Shown here in pieces: positions 18,256 through 27,163 of a stretch of 64,000 nt of DNA (positions are counted from its first letter, which is position 1; each line of letters begins with the position of its first letter). Position numbers and translations under genes: made by a program. The stretch lies in NCBI GenBank assembly GCA_023663385.1, contig JAMPHO010000001.1, forward strand, positions 226,233 to 290,232, written 5' to 3'. The notes under the pieces were generated by a model. The model was not told the DNA's origin, made no database searches, and saw nothing but the letters and a program-made list of their open reading frames with translations. Source of the stretch: Alistipes timonensis (GTDB taxonomy: Bacteria > Bacteroidota > Bacteroidia > Bacteroidales > Muribaculaceae).

Positions 18256-18315
18256 TGTTTGTGAAACTTTAAGGTTAAAAGATATTTGGTTGATTGGTTT
18301 GCGGGGTTGTTTGTG

Positions 18316-18378
18316 GGGACGCGTCGCGGAGAGCCGCGTTCCGAGTTTTCGCTCGGCCGACGCGCCGCGGCGCGTCCC
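18316..18378. repeat. REP-like long inverted repeat after susD
   Basis: GGGACGCGTCGCGG (18316-18329) pairs with CCGCGGCGCGTCCC (18365-18378) over 14 positions with one G-T pair. Inside is a second hairpin, CCGAG-TTTTCG-CTCGG (18341-18356). The right arm lies in an 18-bp perfect palindrome, GACGCGCCGCGGCGCGTC (18359-18376). It lies in the susD to 17347-gene gap. It looks like a mobile REP/MITE-type palindrome, but could be an intercistronic processing or stability hairpin. No second copy is seen in the window. Confidence 0.6.
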
Positions 18379-18391
18379 TACAGATGGGCTA

Positions 18392-20530
18392 TCAATTGTA
18401 GCCGGGGTGCTGTTTCAGATTGGGGTTGTCAACCAGCGGGTGGCCTACGCTGATGTTGGCGAAGGGGAGGAGCTCAACCTTGTTGCGCTGGTAGCTGTAG
18501 TAGGTGCGGTCGTCGCCGTTAATCCAGCGGGGATAAGTGCCGGGATCGGAATTGTTCTCTTCGCGACCGGTGGCCTGGGTATACATCGAGGAACCTACGC
18601 CGATAACCGAGATAGCGTCGGCGCTGTAGCCCGCTGCCTGGCGAGAGCCCTTGTTGTAAGCGCTGTTCCAGGCTTCGAACATACGGGTGGCGTACCACTT
18701 GGTGTCAGTGTCGGAATTCGCGATGCCATGGTTGCCAAGAATCGTTTTTACAACCCCGAGGTGCGCCTGACGGGCCTCGTAGTTCTTCTGGTTAAGCTGG
18801 CGGGGTGTGAGGGTTTCTCCTTCTGCGGGGGTGTAGAAGGGTTCCGCGGCCTGAATCTGTGCGAGCTCGTTGGCGTCAGTAATCTCGATGTAGTTCATCG
18901 TGAGGAATTTGTTGCCGTATTCCTGAGCGTCGAGCGTTATCGGGTAGAGGCGCACGCGGGGAACGTCGGCATACTTGCCGGCATGGTCGGAGAGGGCGAT
19001 CAGTTCGTCCTGGGTTTTGTGTACCTGGTAGTCGAGGAGGTCCATACGGATAAGGTCGGTGCGGAGAGTCATCTCGTCGGAGAGCTCCCACTGACGTTCC
19101 TGCATGATTGCCTTCTGGAACTCGTCCTGGCCCTCGGGGATGGGGAGATGGCCTACACCGGCGCGGTCGCGTACACGCTGCAGGGCTGCTATAGCATCAC
19201 CCGTAGGACCATGGTTGATGTAGTTCTGAGTTTCAGCGAACATCAGGAGCACGTCGGCGAAGCGAAGAATGGGTATGTCAACGTTTCGCTTGGCGGCCTC
19301 GGCGGGAGCGGTACACCACTGGATGCGGAACTTGCCGGACTGAACAGAGGAGTAGCCTGTGCCAATGTTGGTGTAGGTGCCGCCGTCCATCTTGTCGAGG
19401 TAAGTGACTGTGTAGTTGGTGCAGGCCACGTCGCGACGGGTGTCGGCGGGGTCGAACGAGAGATAGTAGGTAGGGAGCTTGAACTGGAGGGTTTTGCGCT
19501 GGCCGTAAACTCCACCGGTGCTGCCCGGCTGGCCTACACAAACGCCGAAGTTGGAGTTTGTGGAGGTGCCGAGGTTGGCGGTCTGGAACAGGAACTCGGT
19601 CGAGGTAACGCCGAAGTTGCGCTGGCAATAGTTGTAGAAGAGGTTCTGGTAACCGCTCATACCGTTGCCGGCCTGAACGAGGTCGTTCTCGTTGCGCTCG
19701 AAGATGATGCGTTTGAGGGCGTCATCAGCGATTTTGTAAAGTTCGTCCACTCGGGCCTGATCGTCGCGGCGGGCCATCTGGAGCGAAGCGGGCGAGAAGG
19801 TCTTGAGATCCCAGCGGAGCGAGTAGCCACCGGCGTGGAGGCAGATGCGGGCCAGGATGCCGAGGGCGCCCTGCTTGGTGAAGCGCTCGGGGGTAGCGTA
19901 GTCAGCTTCCGAGAACCAGGGGAGCGCGTCGACGTGGTCGGTGATGTCCTTGATGATGTGGTCGTAAATCTCGTCGCGGCTGGTGCGCGAGGGGTAGAGC
20001 ACCGACGAGTCGGTGATGTCCTTGTCGAGGTCGGGATCCCACTTGGCTGGAACGTCGCCGTACATACGGATAAGGTTGTGGTAGCAGAAGGCGCGGATGG
20101 TGTAGAGTTCGGCCATCAGCTGGTCGCGCTTCTTCGACTCACCGAGGGCGGCGAGGTTCTTCAAGCCGACGTTGCACGCCTCGATGATGCGGTAGTTCTC
20201 GCTGAAAGAGGTGCTGAGGGTGTACGGGCCCTGGGTGGGGTTGTAGTAGAAGTTGGAGATGAAGAACTTCGAGCCGCTGTAGGCATCCTCGGCGGCGGCG
20301 GTAACACCGTCGCCGGTGTTGTACATACGGAACTGCTCCTCATGCACCAGGCCGCGGTAGCAACCCTTGACGAAGATTTCCGCTTTGGATACATCGCTGA
20401 AGACGAACTCGATGTCGTCGGCGGTGTACGAAGGCATATCGAGCGTGTCGTCGCACGAGGTGAGCATCACCGGGGCTGACCCTAAGATGAGTGCTGCGGC
20501 CAACAGGCTCTGTATCTTGATTTTTTTCAT
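18392..20530 (-). CDS. susD: SusD/RagB-family outer-membrane glycan-binding lipoprotein
   Basis: The 712-residue lipoprotein starts at ATG 20530 (an in-frame TTG lies at 20545), with the lipobox Cys at 26 (MLTSC). The RagB/SusD pattern is visible: the N-terminal TPR-like part (FVKGCYRGLVHEEQF, ISNFYYNPTQGPYTLS, RDQLMAELYTIRAFCYHNLIRMYGDVP at about 140-165) and the C-terminal half with PILRFADVLLMFAETQNYIN (about 415-435) and RQWELSDEMTLRTDLIRMDLL. SusD caps the SusC barrel and binds the oligosaccharide. It is longer than the usual 500-600 residues, with extra C-terminal sequence, as in some pectin-targeting SusD proteins. It follows susC after 44 nt. Confidence 0.93.
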   Translation of the reverse strand: MKKIKIQSLLAAALILGSAPVMLTSCDDTLDMPSYTADDIEFVFSDVSKAEIFVKGCYRGLVHEEQFRMYNTGDGVTAAAEDAYSGSKFFISNFYYNPTQGPYTLSTSFSENYRIIEACNVGLKNLAALGESKKRDQLMAELYTIRAFCYHNLIRMYGDVPAKWDPDLDKDITDSSVLYPSRTSRDEIYDHIIKDITDHVDALPWFSEADYATPERFTKQGALGILARICLHAGGYSLRWDLKTFSPASLQMARRDDQARVDELYKIADDALKRIIFERNENDLVQAGNGMSGYQNLFYNYCQRNFGVTSTEFLFQTANLGTSTNSNFGVCVGQPGSTGGVYGQRKTLQFKLPTYYLSFDPADTRRDVACTNYTVTYLDKMDGGTYTNIGTGYSSVQSGKFRIQWCTAPAEAAKRNVDIPILRFADVLLMFAETQNYINHGPTGDAIAALQRVRDRAGVGHLPIPEGQDEFQKAIMQERQWELSDEMTLRTDLIRMDLLDYQVHKTQDELIALSDHAGKYADVPRVRLYPITLDAQEYGNKFLTMNYIEITDANELAQIQAAEPFYTPAEGETLTPRQLNQKNYEARQAHLGVVKTILGNHGIANSDTDTKWYATRMFEAWNSAYNKGSRQAAGYSADAISVIGVGSSMYTQATGREENNSDPGTYPRWINGDDRTYYSYQRNKVELLPFANISVGHPLVDNPNLKQHPGYN

Positions 20531-20574
20531 TTCGTTAGATTTCAAGTTGTGTTAACCTTGTTTTTCGCGTCGTT

Positions 20575-23500
20575 TTAGAAGGAGAGGTTCAGACCCAGGA
20601 CGTAGCTGCGCGACAGGGGGTAGGCGGAGCTGTCGTAGCCGGGTGTACAGATCACGTTGTCGTTGGCCGATGAGGTATCGGGGTTGTAGCCCGAGTACTT
20701 GGTCCAGGTTGCGACGTTGTTGCAGGTGAAGTACAGACGCAGGTTAGAGATGTATGCCTTCTTGAGCCACTTGGTGGGGAAGGTGTAGCCGAGGGTGATC
20801 TGGCCAATGCGGAGGTACGAGCCGTCCTCGACATAGTATGAGTTGGGGTCGGTGATGTACTCGCTGTTGGTCGAGGTCAGACCCCAGGTGTAGTCGGGGT
20901 TGTTGGCGTTGAGCTCGCGGATGCGGTCGAGGCTTGCCGCCATGCGGCCGGTCAGCGGGTCGATCAGGCGGTAGTAGCTTCCGAACTCGACGGGGGTGTT
21001 CTGGAACATGGCGTAGGGCGACATAGAGTGCTTGGTGGCGTTGTAAATGTCGTTGCCGATGGAGAACTTCAGGAATATGCTGAGGTCGAAGCCCTTGTAG
21101 GTGAAGGTGTTGTTGAAACCACCGGTGCAGAGGGGGGTGCCGTTACCGATCTTCTGGAGCTTGCGCTGGAGCTTGCCGTCCTTTTCGTAGAGGTCCCACT
21201 TGATGTCGCCGGGCTGGGGGTTCTTGCCATCCTCGACGAGGACACCTTCCTTAGGTACGAACTTGCCACCAACTTCGTCGAAGTCGTCAGCGGTGTAGAC
21301 ACCGAGGTATTTGTAGCCGATCATGTCGCCGAGCGCTTCGCCAACCTGGGCGTAGTAGGTAAGTGTTCCCGAACGGTTGCCACCCACGGTGAAGCGGTGG
21401 AAGTCATTGTCGCCAGCGAGCGAGATAACCTTCGAGCGGTTGAACGAGAGGTTGAGGTTGGAGGTCCACTGGAAGCCGCCGGCATCAATGTTGACGGTGT
21501 TCAGCGAGATTTCCCAACCGCGGTTGCGCATCTTGCCGATGTTCTGGTACTGGAACTTGAAGCCGGTCGATGAGGGAATCTGGGCCTTGAAAAGCATGTC
21601 GGAAATCTGGTTGTTGTACCATTCAACGGAGAGGTCGACACGATTGTTGAAGAGGCCGAGGTCGATACCGATGTTGGTGGCGTGGAGGGTCTCCCACTTG
21701 AGATCCTTGTTGCCGCGGGTGTTGCCGAAGACGTAGGCGGGAGAGTTCTCGTCGTTGTCCATCGGGTAGGAGGTCATAGTCATCTGGGTGGTGTAGAGGT
21801 TGGCGCCGATGCCGTTGTTACCTGTCACACCGTAGCCCACGCGGAGCTTTAGGTTGTTGATGACGTTGGAGATGTTGTTGTCGAGCCAGAATTTTTCCTG
21901 GGAGATACGCCAGGCTGCGGAAGCCGAGGGGAAGTAGCCCCACTTGTTGCCCTTGGCGAACTTCGAGGAGCCGTCGGCACGCATGGTCGCGGTGACCAGG
22001 TAGCGGTTGTCGTAGTTGTAAGAGGCGCGACCGAAGAAGGAGAGCATATTGGAGTGGCTGTGGCCGGTTTCCTGTTCCCAAACCTCTACGTTCTTGATGT
22101 CGTCAAGACCATGGTTGGGGAAGGGGAACTTGCGCATCTTCATCTCGTTCTTCTCGCTCTCGGAATAGCTGTATTCCTGGCCGAGGAGCACGGTGATGTC
22201 GTGCTTGCCGAAAGCCTGCTGCCAGGTGAGTGTGTTGGTGATGTGCCAGCTATAACCCTCGGAGTTGCCGATGGAGCCGTTCATACCTGTGTTGACGGGG
22301 TCAATGAGGTACGAGGTGGAGTTCTCGTCGGCGAAGGAGGTCGATTTGCCCCAGTTGGTCGAGTAGTTGCCTGCGGTGCGCCAGGTGAAGTGCTTGAGGA
22401 AGTCGACGGTAACACCGGCGTTCACGTCGAAGTGGCGCGAGCGCTTTTCGGAGGTCGAAGCGTCGTTCTGAATCAGCGGGTTGGCGGTGTCATAGGTGTT
22501 GTCGATACCGCGGTATGCCACATAGGTCTGAGTGTTGAGGAGCTGGTCGCGGGTGAAGTAGGTACCGCCGTTGATCGGCTGGAGGAGCACGCTCTTCATA
22601 CCCGAGTAAGCGCCGCCGCCGTGTACCACATTATTATAGAAGAAAGCGGAGAGGTCAAACTTGATGTGGGGGTAGAGCTGGGCGTTGATTTTCGCGCGGA
22701 GCGAGTTGCGCTGGTAGTCGTGGTTGGCGAGCAGACCGTCCTGGCCGTTATGGTTGTAGGTTACCATGGCCTGGAGCTTGTCGTTGCCAGTCGACACGCT
22801 GACGTTGTGGTTCTGGGTGAAGGCTGTGCCGCCGAACACCTCGTCCTGCCAGTCAAGGGCGTAGGCGTTGCCGTAGCGGTCGGCGATGTTGCCGTAAACG
22901 GAGTCATAGAAACCGGCGCCGGGGGTCGAACCTTCGTCATATACGGTAGCCCACATGGAGGTTTTGCCCTGGAGCTCCGACATTTCGTACTGGTAGCGTA
23001 CGTAGTCGGCGGTGTTGTCCATCATATCGACCTTCTGCGAGAGCTTTTCCCAGGAGAAGAAGGCGTTGTAGTCGACTTTGGTCTTACCCTTGGCTGCCGA
23101 CTTGGTGGTGATAACGATGATACCGTTGGAGCCGCGGGCACCGTAGATGGCGGTGGCGGAGGCGTCCTTCAGCACGTCGATGGTCTCGATGTCGTTGGCG
23201 TCAAGGTTGGTGAGCGCGTCGTCCATTGTGAAGCCGTCGACGATGTACAAAGGCTTGGTGCTCTGGGTAATCGACGTACCGCCGCGGACGGTGACGTTCA
23301 GCGAAGCGCCGGGGGCGCCGCTCTGCGACACGATGTTAAGACCGGCGGCCTTACCCTGGAGGGCGGTGGCGACGTTGGCCACGGGGACTTTCGCGATGTC
23401 CTTACCCGTCACTGAGGATACGGCGCCTGTGAGGTCTTTCTTCTTTACTGTGCCGTAACCGATGGCCACAACCTCTTCAAGCATTGTCGAGGAGCCGTCC

Positions 23501-23793
23501 ATGGTGACGTCAATCTTAGTCTGGCCGTTTACCGCCACAGTCTTGGGGTCGTAGCCGATGTAAGAGAAGGTGAGTGAGCTTTTCGACGGGACTTTGATTG
23601 AGTAATTACCGTCGATGTCGGTCGATACGCCGTTGCCCGAGCCTTTCTGCATGACGGTGGCGCCCACCATGGGCTCGCCGGTTTCGTCAAATACAGTGCC
23701 GGTAACGGTGATGTCCTGAGCATAAGCAGTAAGTGAGAAGGTTACCGCTAAGAGCCATGTGAGCAGATAGCGCGTTTTCTGACTTAATTTCAT
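20575..23793 (-). CDS. susC: SusC/RagA-type TonB-dependent transporter
   Basis: The 1072-residue outer-membrane transporter has a signal peptide (1-25) and a carboxypeptidase-regulatory-like domain (about 28-105: VTGTVFDETGEPMVGATV, GNYSIKVPSKSSLTFSYIGY). The TonB box region is LEEVVAIGYGTVKKKDLTGAVSS and the plug follows (about 120-240: LQGKAAGLNIVSQSGAPG, IETIDVLKDASATAIYGARGSNGII). The rest is a 22-strand barrel ending in an aromatic residue (LGLNLSF). With the downstream SusD it imports oligosaccharides, here probably RG-I or pectin fragments given the neighbours. It has no N-terminal STN domain, so signalling to an ECF sigma factor is not expected. Confidence 0.95.
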   Translation of the reverse strand: MKLSQKTRYLLTWLLAVTFSLTAYAQDITVTGTVFDETGEPMVGATVMQKGSGNGVSTDIDGNYSIKVPSKSSLTFSYIGYDPKTVAVNGQTKIDVTMDGSSTMLEEVVAIGYGTVKKKDLTGAVSSVTGKDIAKVPVANVATALQGKAAGLNIVSQSGAPGASLNVTVRGGTSITQSTKPLYIVDGFTMDDALTNLDANDIETIDVLKDASATAIYGARGSNGIIVITTKSAAKGKTKVDYNAFFSWEKLSQKVDMMDNTADYVRYQYEMSELQGKTSMWATVYDEGSTPGAGFYDSVYGNIADRYGNAYALDWQDEVFGGTAFTQNHNVSVSTGNDKLQAMVTYNHNGQDGLLANHDYQRNSLRAKINAQLYPHIKFDLSAFFYNNVVHGGGAYSGMKSVLLQPINGGTYFTRDQLLNTQTYVAYRGIDNTYDTANPLIQNDASTSEKRSRHFDVNAGVTVDFLKHFTWRTAGNYSTNWGKSTSFADENSTSYLIDPVNTGMNGSIGNSEGYSWHITNTLTWQQAFGKHDITVLLGQEYSYSESEKNEMKMRKFPFPNHGLDDIKNVEVWEQETGHSHSNMLSFFGRASYNYDNRYLVTATMRADGSSKFAKGNKWGYFPSASAAWRISQEKFWLDNNISNVINNLKLRVGYGVTGNNGIGANLYTTQMTMTSYPMDNDENSPAYVFGNTRGNKDLKWETLHATNIGIDLGLFNNRVDLSVEWYNNQISDMLFKAQIPSSTGFKFQYQNIGKMRNRGWEISLNTVNIDAGGFQWTSNLNLSFNRSKVISLAGDNDFHRFTVGGNRSGTLTYYAQVGEALGDMIGYKYLGVYTADDFDEVGGKFVPKEGVLVEDGKNPQPGDIKWDLYEKDGKLQRKLQKIGNGTPLCTGGFNNTFTYKGFDLSIFLKFSIGNDIYNATKHSMSPYAMFQNTPVEFGSYYRLIDPLTGRMAASLDRIRELNANNPDYTWGLTSTNSEYITDPNSYYVEDGSYLRIGQITLGYTFPTKWLKKAYISNLRLYFTCNNVATWTKYSGYNPDTSSANDNVICTPGYDSSAYPLSRSYVLGLNLSF

Positions 23794-23857
23794 ACAGGCA
23801 TGGTTTAGATATGGTTGATAATAGATTGGTCAAATAGCAGTGACGGGGTTGCTTGCT

Positions 23858-23882
23858 GATTTTAGCGCCTCCGCGCTAAATC
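23858..23882 (-). promoter_or_regulatory. Leader hairpin upstream of susC
   Basis: An 8-bp perfect stem with a 4-nt loop lies about 70 nt upstream of the susC start and downstream of the promoter box, so it should be in the mRNA leader. It has no T-run behind it on the minus strand, so it is not a plain terminator. It may be a target for post-transcriptional control of the PUL. Confidence 0.45.
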
Positions 23883-23947
23883 GTGTTAACATACGCCGAT
23901 AGGATTTGTGATTGACCCTTCCGTCGCCGGGAGGGTTGGAAATCGTG

Positions 23948-23955
23948 CAAAGGTA
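23948..23955 (-). promoter_or_regulatory. -7 box TACCTTTG of susC
   Basis: The minus strand reads TACCTTTG, an exact TAnnTTTG match, about 155 nt upstream of the susC start. It is the likely promoter of susC, susD and the genes downstream. No clear -33 element. Confidence 0.6.
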
Positions 23956-24126
23956 ACAATTAATTCTGATATTGAGGTTATTCGGAGCGCGCAAAATGGC
24001 AACTTTAACGTTTGGGCTCCCGGCGGCGAGGCCGTTGGCGGTGGATGATAGGTTGTTAACTGCTTGTAAATAGGATTAATGAAACTTTAACACATCGCGG
24101 GCTCCGCGGCGGTGTCGCCGATAAGT

Positions 24127-24561
24127 CTACAAGGGGTGGCGGAATGTGACCAGGCGGTTGTAGGCGAAATTGGCGGCGGTGTATACCCCCATGCCGAGGA
24201 TGGTCGCGATGGCGTAGCCGTCGATATGCCGGCCGAGCAGCTCCCCCTCGTAGCCGGCGACGGGGGAGTAGCGGGTGGTACCCCAGAGGAAGGCGGCCTG
24301 GAGGCAGTAGCAGAGGGCGAAGCCCGCGGCGAACCTGGCGGCCTCGGCCCAGGCCCGGCCATGGGAGCGGAACACCCATTGGCGGTTCCAAAGGAAGGAG
24401 TTGACCAGCCCGGCGACGTAGCCGACGAAGTTGGATAGCATCTCGCCGCACCCGGCCAAGGCGTGCAGTATGTATATGACCGCGAGGGTCACCAGCGTGT
24501 TTAGCACGCCGACGACGAGGAATTTGGCGAAGCGGATTGTTTCGGCCCTGGAGTCGGTCAT
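24127..24561 (-). CDS. GtrA-like membrane protein
   Basis: The 144-residue GtrA-family protein has four predicted membrane helices (about 12-33, 42-62, 77-97, 118-138). The family signatures are FLVVGVLNTLVTLAVIYIL, NFVGYVAGLVNSFLWNRQWVF and NFAYNRLVTF. GtrA proteins are thought to move undecaprenyl-linked sugars across the membrane for cell-surface modification. The start ATG overlaps the stop of the upstream TRIC-type gene by 4 nt; the frame stays open upstream but overlaps that real gene, so this start is preferred. Confidence 0.88.
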   Translation of the reverse strand: MTDSRAETIRFAKFLVVGVLNTLVTLAVIYILHALAGCGEMLSNFVGYVAGLVNSFLWNRQWVFRSHGRAWAEAARFAAGFALCYCLQAAFLWGTTRYSPVAGYEGELLGRHIDGYAIATILGMGVYTAANFAYNRLVTFRHPL

Positions 24562-25193
24562 TGGTCGTTGTCCTGGGGGTTGGGGTCGTAGTGGAGCACG
24601 GGGAGCGACCAGTCCCACTTCAGGGCGCAGGTGCGCAATATTATTATGGTGGCGCCGCAGAGTGCCTGGCAGGCGGTAGGGGTGGCGCCTAAGGCGCTCG
24701 CCGCCCAGTAGACCACTCCCCCGGCTATGCAGGCGGTCGCGTAGATGTCCTTGCGGAAGAAGAGGGGCTGCACGTTGATCAGTATGTCGCGGAGCACACC
24801 GCCGAAGGAGCCGGTGATGACCCCCATAACTATGGCCACCCACATGGGGTAGTCGGCGGCGAGTGACTTTTGAATACCTATGACCACGAAGAGCGCCAGC
24901 CCCAAGGTGTCGAACAGGAAGAGCATCCTGTTGTTGCTGACGAGCATCTTGCGGAAGAGGATCACGAACAGGAGGGCGGCGGCGGTGACGGCGAGGTATA
25001 CCCACGTCTGCATCCAGAAGGGGGGGATGTCGAGGAGCACGTCGCGCAGTGTTCCGCCACCGATGGCGGTGACGAGCCCCACGGTGTAGGCGCCGAACCA
25101 GTCGAAGTCGCGGAACGCCGCGAGGCGGATGCCGCTGATGGCGAAGGCCACGGTGCCGATAATCTCTATTATATATAGGAATGTGGAATCCAT
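24558..25193 (-). CDS. TRIC/YicG (UPF0126) family membrane protein
   Basis: The 211-residue protein has seven hydrophobic segments and the duplicated UPF0126 motif: GGGTLRDVLLDIPPFWMQTW at about 46-65 and GSFGGVLRDILINVQPLFF at about 129-147. Bacterial and archaeal members of this fold are trimeric cation channels. The two GG(x)xRD motifs in pseudo-symmetric positions are diagnostic. It is translationally coupled to the gtrA-like gene. Confidence 0.9.
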   Translation of the reverse strand: MDSTFLYIIEIIGTVAFAISGIRLAAFRDFDWFGAYTVGLVTAIGGGTLRDVLLDIPPFWMQTWVYLAVTAAALLFVILFRKMLVSNNRMLFLFDTLGLALFVVIGIQKSLAADYPMWVAIVMGVITGSFGGVLRDILINVQPLFFRKDIYATACIAGGVVYWAASALGATPTACQALCGATIIILRTCALKWDWSLPVLHYDPNPQDNDQ

Positions 25194-25238
25194 TGTGGCT
25201 TGGAGTTGTCCTTTAACAAACTCGCTTGTGTAGCGGGG

Positions 25239-25880
25239 CTATTTGCCGCCGTTCTGGTAGAAGCGGCACACATCGGTGAGGCCGCAGTTGAGGCAGTCGG
25301 GGCGGCGCGCCTTGCAGACGTAGCGCCCGTGGAGTATGAGCCAGTGGTGGGCCCGGGGTATGTCTGCCTCGGGGATGTGCTCCATGAGCGCCTTCTCGGT
25401 GGTGAGCGGGGTGCGCGAGCCGGTAGTGAGGCCGATGCGCTCGCTTACGCGGAACACATGGGTGTCGACAGCCATCGCGGCCTTGTTCCAGACCACGGCG
25501 AGCATCACGTTGGCCGTCTTGCGCCCGACGCCGGGGATGCGGAGGAGGTCGTCGATGTTGTCGGGAACCTCGCCGCCGAACTCCTCGACCAGCACGCGGG
25601 CCGCCCCGAGGAGCGACTTGGTCTTATTGTTGGGGTAGGATACCGAGCGGATGTAGGGGAAGAGCTCCTCCTCGGTGGCGCGGGCCATCGACTCCGGGGT
25701 GGGGTATGCCTCGAACAGGGGCGGGGTGACGATGTTGACCCGCTTGTCGGTGCACTGGGCGGAGAGAATCACCGCCACTAAGAGGTGGAAGGGGGTGTCG
25801 TAGTGCAGCTCGGTCTGGGGCGAGGGCATCTCCGCCGCGAACCATTCGAGCACGCGGCGGTATCGTTCCTTTGTAGTCAT
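25239..25880 (-). CDS. nth: Endonuclease III (DNA glycosylase/AP lyase)
   Basis: The 213-residue enzyme excises oxidised pyrimidines and cleaves the abasic site. Start ATG 25880 (MTTKERYRRVLEWF) fits the family N-terminus. The helix-hairpin-helix IPGVGRKTANV carries the catalytic Lys (about 118), and the catalytic Asp is in VDTHVFR (about 136). The C-terminal iron-sulfur loop is C-x6-C-x2-C-x5-C (CKARRPDCLNCGLTDVC, about 189-205), intact. It starts 10 nt after the pheS stop codon, so the two are probably cotranscribed. Confidence 0.96.
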   Translation of the reverse strand: MTTKERYRRVLEWFAAEMPSPQTELHYDTPFHLLVAVILSAQCTDKRVNIVTPPLFEAYPTPESMARATEEELFPYIRSVSYPNNKTKSLLGAARVLVEEFGGEVPDNIDDLLRIPGVGRKTANVMLAVVWNKAAMAVDTHVFRVSERIGLTTGSRTPLTTEKALMEHIPEADIPRAHHWLILHGRYVCKARRPDCLNCGLTDVCRFYQNGGK

Positions 25881-25890
25881 CGGGCCGGGG

Positions 25891-26910
25891 TCAGTGGGCG
25901 CCTTCGAATTCGCGGAGGAAGCGCACGTCATTCTCCGAGAAGAGGCGCAGGTCGTTGACGCGGTATTTCAGGTTGGTGATGCGCTCGACACCCATGCCGA
26001 GTGCGAAGCCGGAGTATTCCTTTGAGTCGATGCCGCAGGCGTCGAGCACGTTGGGATCGACCATGCCGCAGCCGAGAATCTCGACCCAGCCGGTGCCTTT
26101 GCAGAAGCCGCAACCCTTGCCGCCGCAGAGGTTGCAGGAGATGTCCATCTCGGCCGAGGGCTCGGTGAAGGGGAAGTAGCTGGGGCGGAGGCGTATCTTG
26201 GTCTCGGGTCCGAACATCTCGCGGGCGAAGTAGAGGAGCGTCTGCTTGAGGTCGGCGAAGGATACGTTCTTGTCGACGTAGAGGGCCTCGACCTGGTGGA
26301 AGAAGCAGTGGGCGCGGGCCGAGATTGCCTCGTTGCGGTAAACGCGTCCCGGGCAGATGATGCGGATGGGGGGCTGCGAGCGCTCCATCACGCGGGTCTG
26401 CACGGAGGAGGTGTGGGTGCGGAGCAGCACGTCGGGCGAGCGCTGGATGAAGAATGTGTCCTGCATATCGCGGGCGGGATGGTCCTCGGCGAAGTTCAGC
26501 GAGGAGAACACATGCCAGTCGTCCTCGATCTCGGGCCCTTCGGCTATGTTGAAGCCGAGGCGGCGGAAGATGCCGGTAATCTCGTCGCGCACCAGCGAGA
26601 GGGGGTGGCGGGTGCCCAGGGGCCAGGGGGCCGGGGTGCGGGTCATATCGGGAATCTCGGCCTTGGCCTTACCGGCCTCCGATGCCTCGCGGAGCGAGTT
26701 GATTTTCTCGGTGGCGAAGTTCTTGAGCTCGTTGATGGCCATGCCGACGGCCTTCTTCTCCTCGGCGGGCACGGAGCGGAAATCGTTCATAAGCAGGCTC
26801 ACCGAGCCCTTCTTCGAGAGGTATTTGATGCGGAGGGCTTCCACTTCCTCGGGAGTGGCGGCCTGGATGGCCTCGATTTCGGCCCTGAGAGCGTTTATCT
26901 TGTTAAGCAT
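25891..26910 (-). CDS. pheS: Phenylalanine-tRNA ligase alpha subunit
   Basis: The 339-residue class II synthetase subunit charges tRNA-Phe in the cytoplasm with PheT, which is not in this window. The N-terminal coiled-coil (1-85) is followed by the catalytic core with GRVYRNEAISARAHCFFHQVEAL (motif 2, about 190-212) and GFALGMGVERI (motif 3, about 300-310). Between them is a CNLCGGKGCGFCKGTGW insert (about 258-275) with four Cys, a zinc-finger-like element also found in Firmicutes PheS. A TAATTTTG promoter box lies about 96 nt upstream. Confidence 0.96.
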   Translation of the reverse strand: MLNKINALRAEIEAIQAATPEEVEALRIKYLSKKGSVSLLMNDFRSVPAEEKKAVGMAINELKNFATEKINSLREASEAGKAKAEIPDMTRTPAPWPLGTRHPLSLVRDEITGIFRRLGFNIAEGPEIEDDWHVFSSLNFAEDHPARDMQDTFFIQRSPDVLLRTHTSSVQTRVMERSQPPIRIICPGRVYRNEAISARAHCFFHQVEALYVDKNVSFADLKQTLLYFAREMFGPETKIRLRPSYFPFTEPSAEMDISCNLCGGKGCGFCKGTGWVEILGCGMVDPNVLDACGIDSKEYSGFALGMGVERITNLKYRVNDLRLFSENDVRFLREFEGAH

Positions 26911-27005
26911 TGCTTTGAATAATTTTTCGCGGTTGGCGGTCTTGGCGGTATTGTTTTTTTTGGGGTGGAAAGCGGTATCGGCTTTCGGCCCCTCTTTTCA
27001 AACCG

Positions 27006-27013
27006 CAAAATTA
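27006..27013 (-). promoter_or_regulatory. -7 box TAATTTTG of pheS-nth
   Basis: The minus strand reads TAATTTTG, an exact TAnnTTTG match, about 96 nt upstream of the pheS start. Confidence 0.55.
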
Positions 27014-27128
27014 CTAAAAAACCTCCAAAAAAGGTAACCTCTTGCAAAAAAACGGCAAAGAGGGGCGCGCGGCGGAGGTTTTAATCTATTTTAAAGAGGG
27101 TGTGCAGGTTTGTTGCCCAAGACGGGCC

Positions 27129-27136
27129 TAACTTCG
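27129..27136 (+). promoter_or_regulatory. -7-like box TAACTTCG of the 27164 orphan gene
   Basis: TAACTTCG (TAnnTTCG variant) lies 27 nt upstream of ATG 27164. The same variant precedes rhaB and the 44.25 kb RNA. Confidence 0.45.
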
Positions 27137-27163
27137 CGGTATAAACTTAAAAACTCTCCAGTT

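Larger units (their letters stand above)
23794..24126. other. susC upstream region and leader
   Basis: The 333-bp gap contains the susC promoter box (23948-23955), a leader of about 150 nt and a hairpin in that leader: TTTAGCGC (23861-23868) pairs with GCGCTAAA (23873-23880). No gene is visible between it and the GtrA stop codon at 24127. Confidence 0.55.

Noticed and set aside
18209..20479. 756-codon open frame antisense to susD
   Set aside because: A GC-driven shadow with no domain; the SusD motifs are on the other strand. The same applies to long antisense frames opposite susC, AcrB, rhaA and batA.
24562..25005. N-terminal extension of the gtrA-like frame
   Set aside because: The extension reads through the real TRIC/YicG gene in another frame; the 4-nt overlap start at 24561 fits the family.
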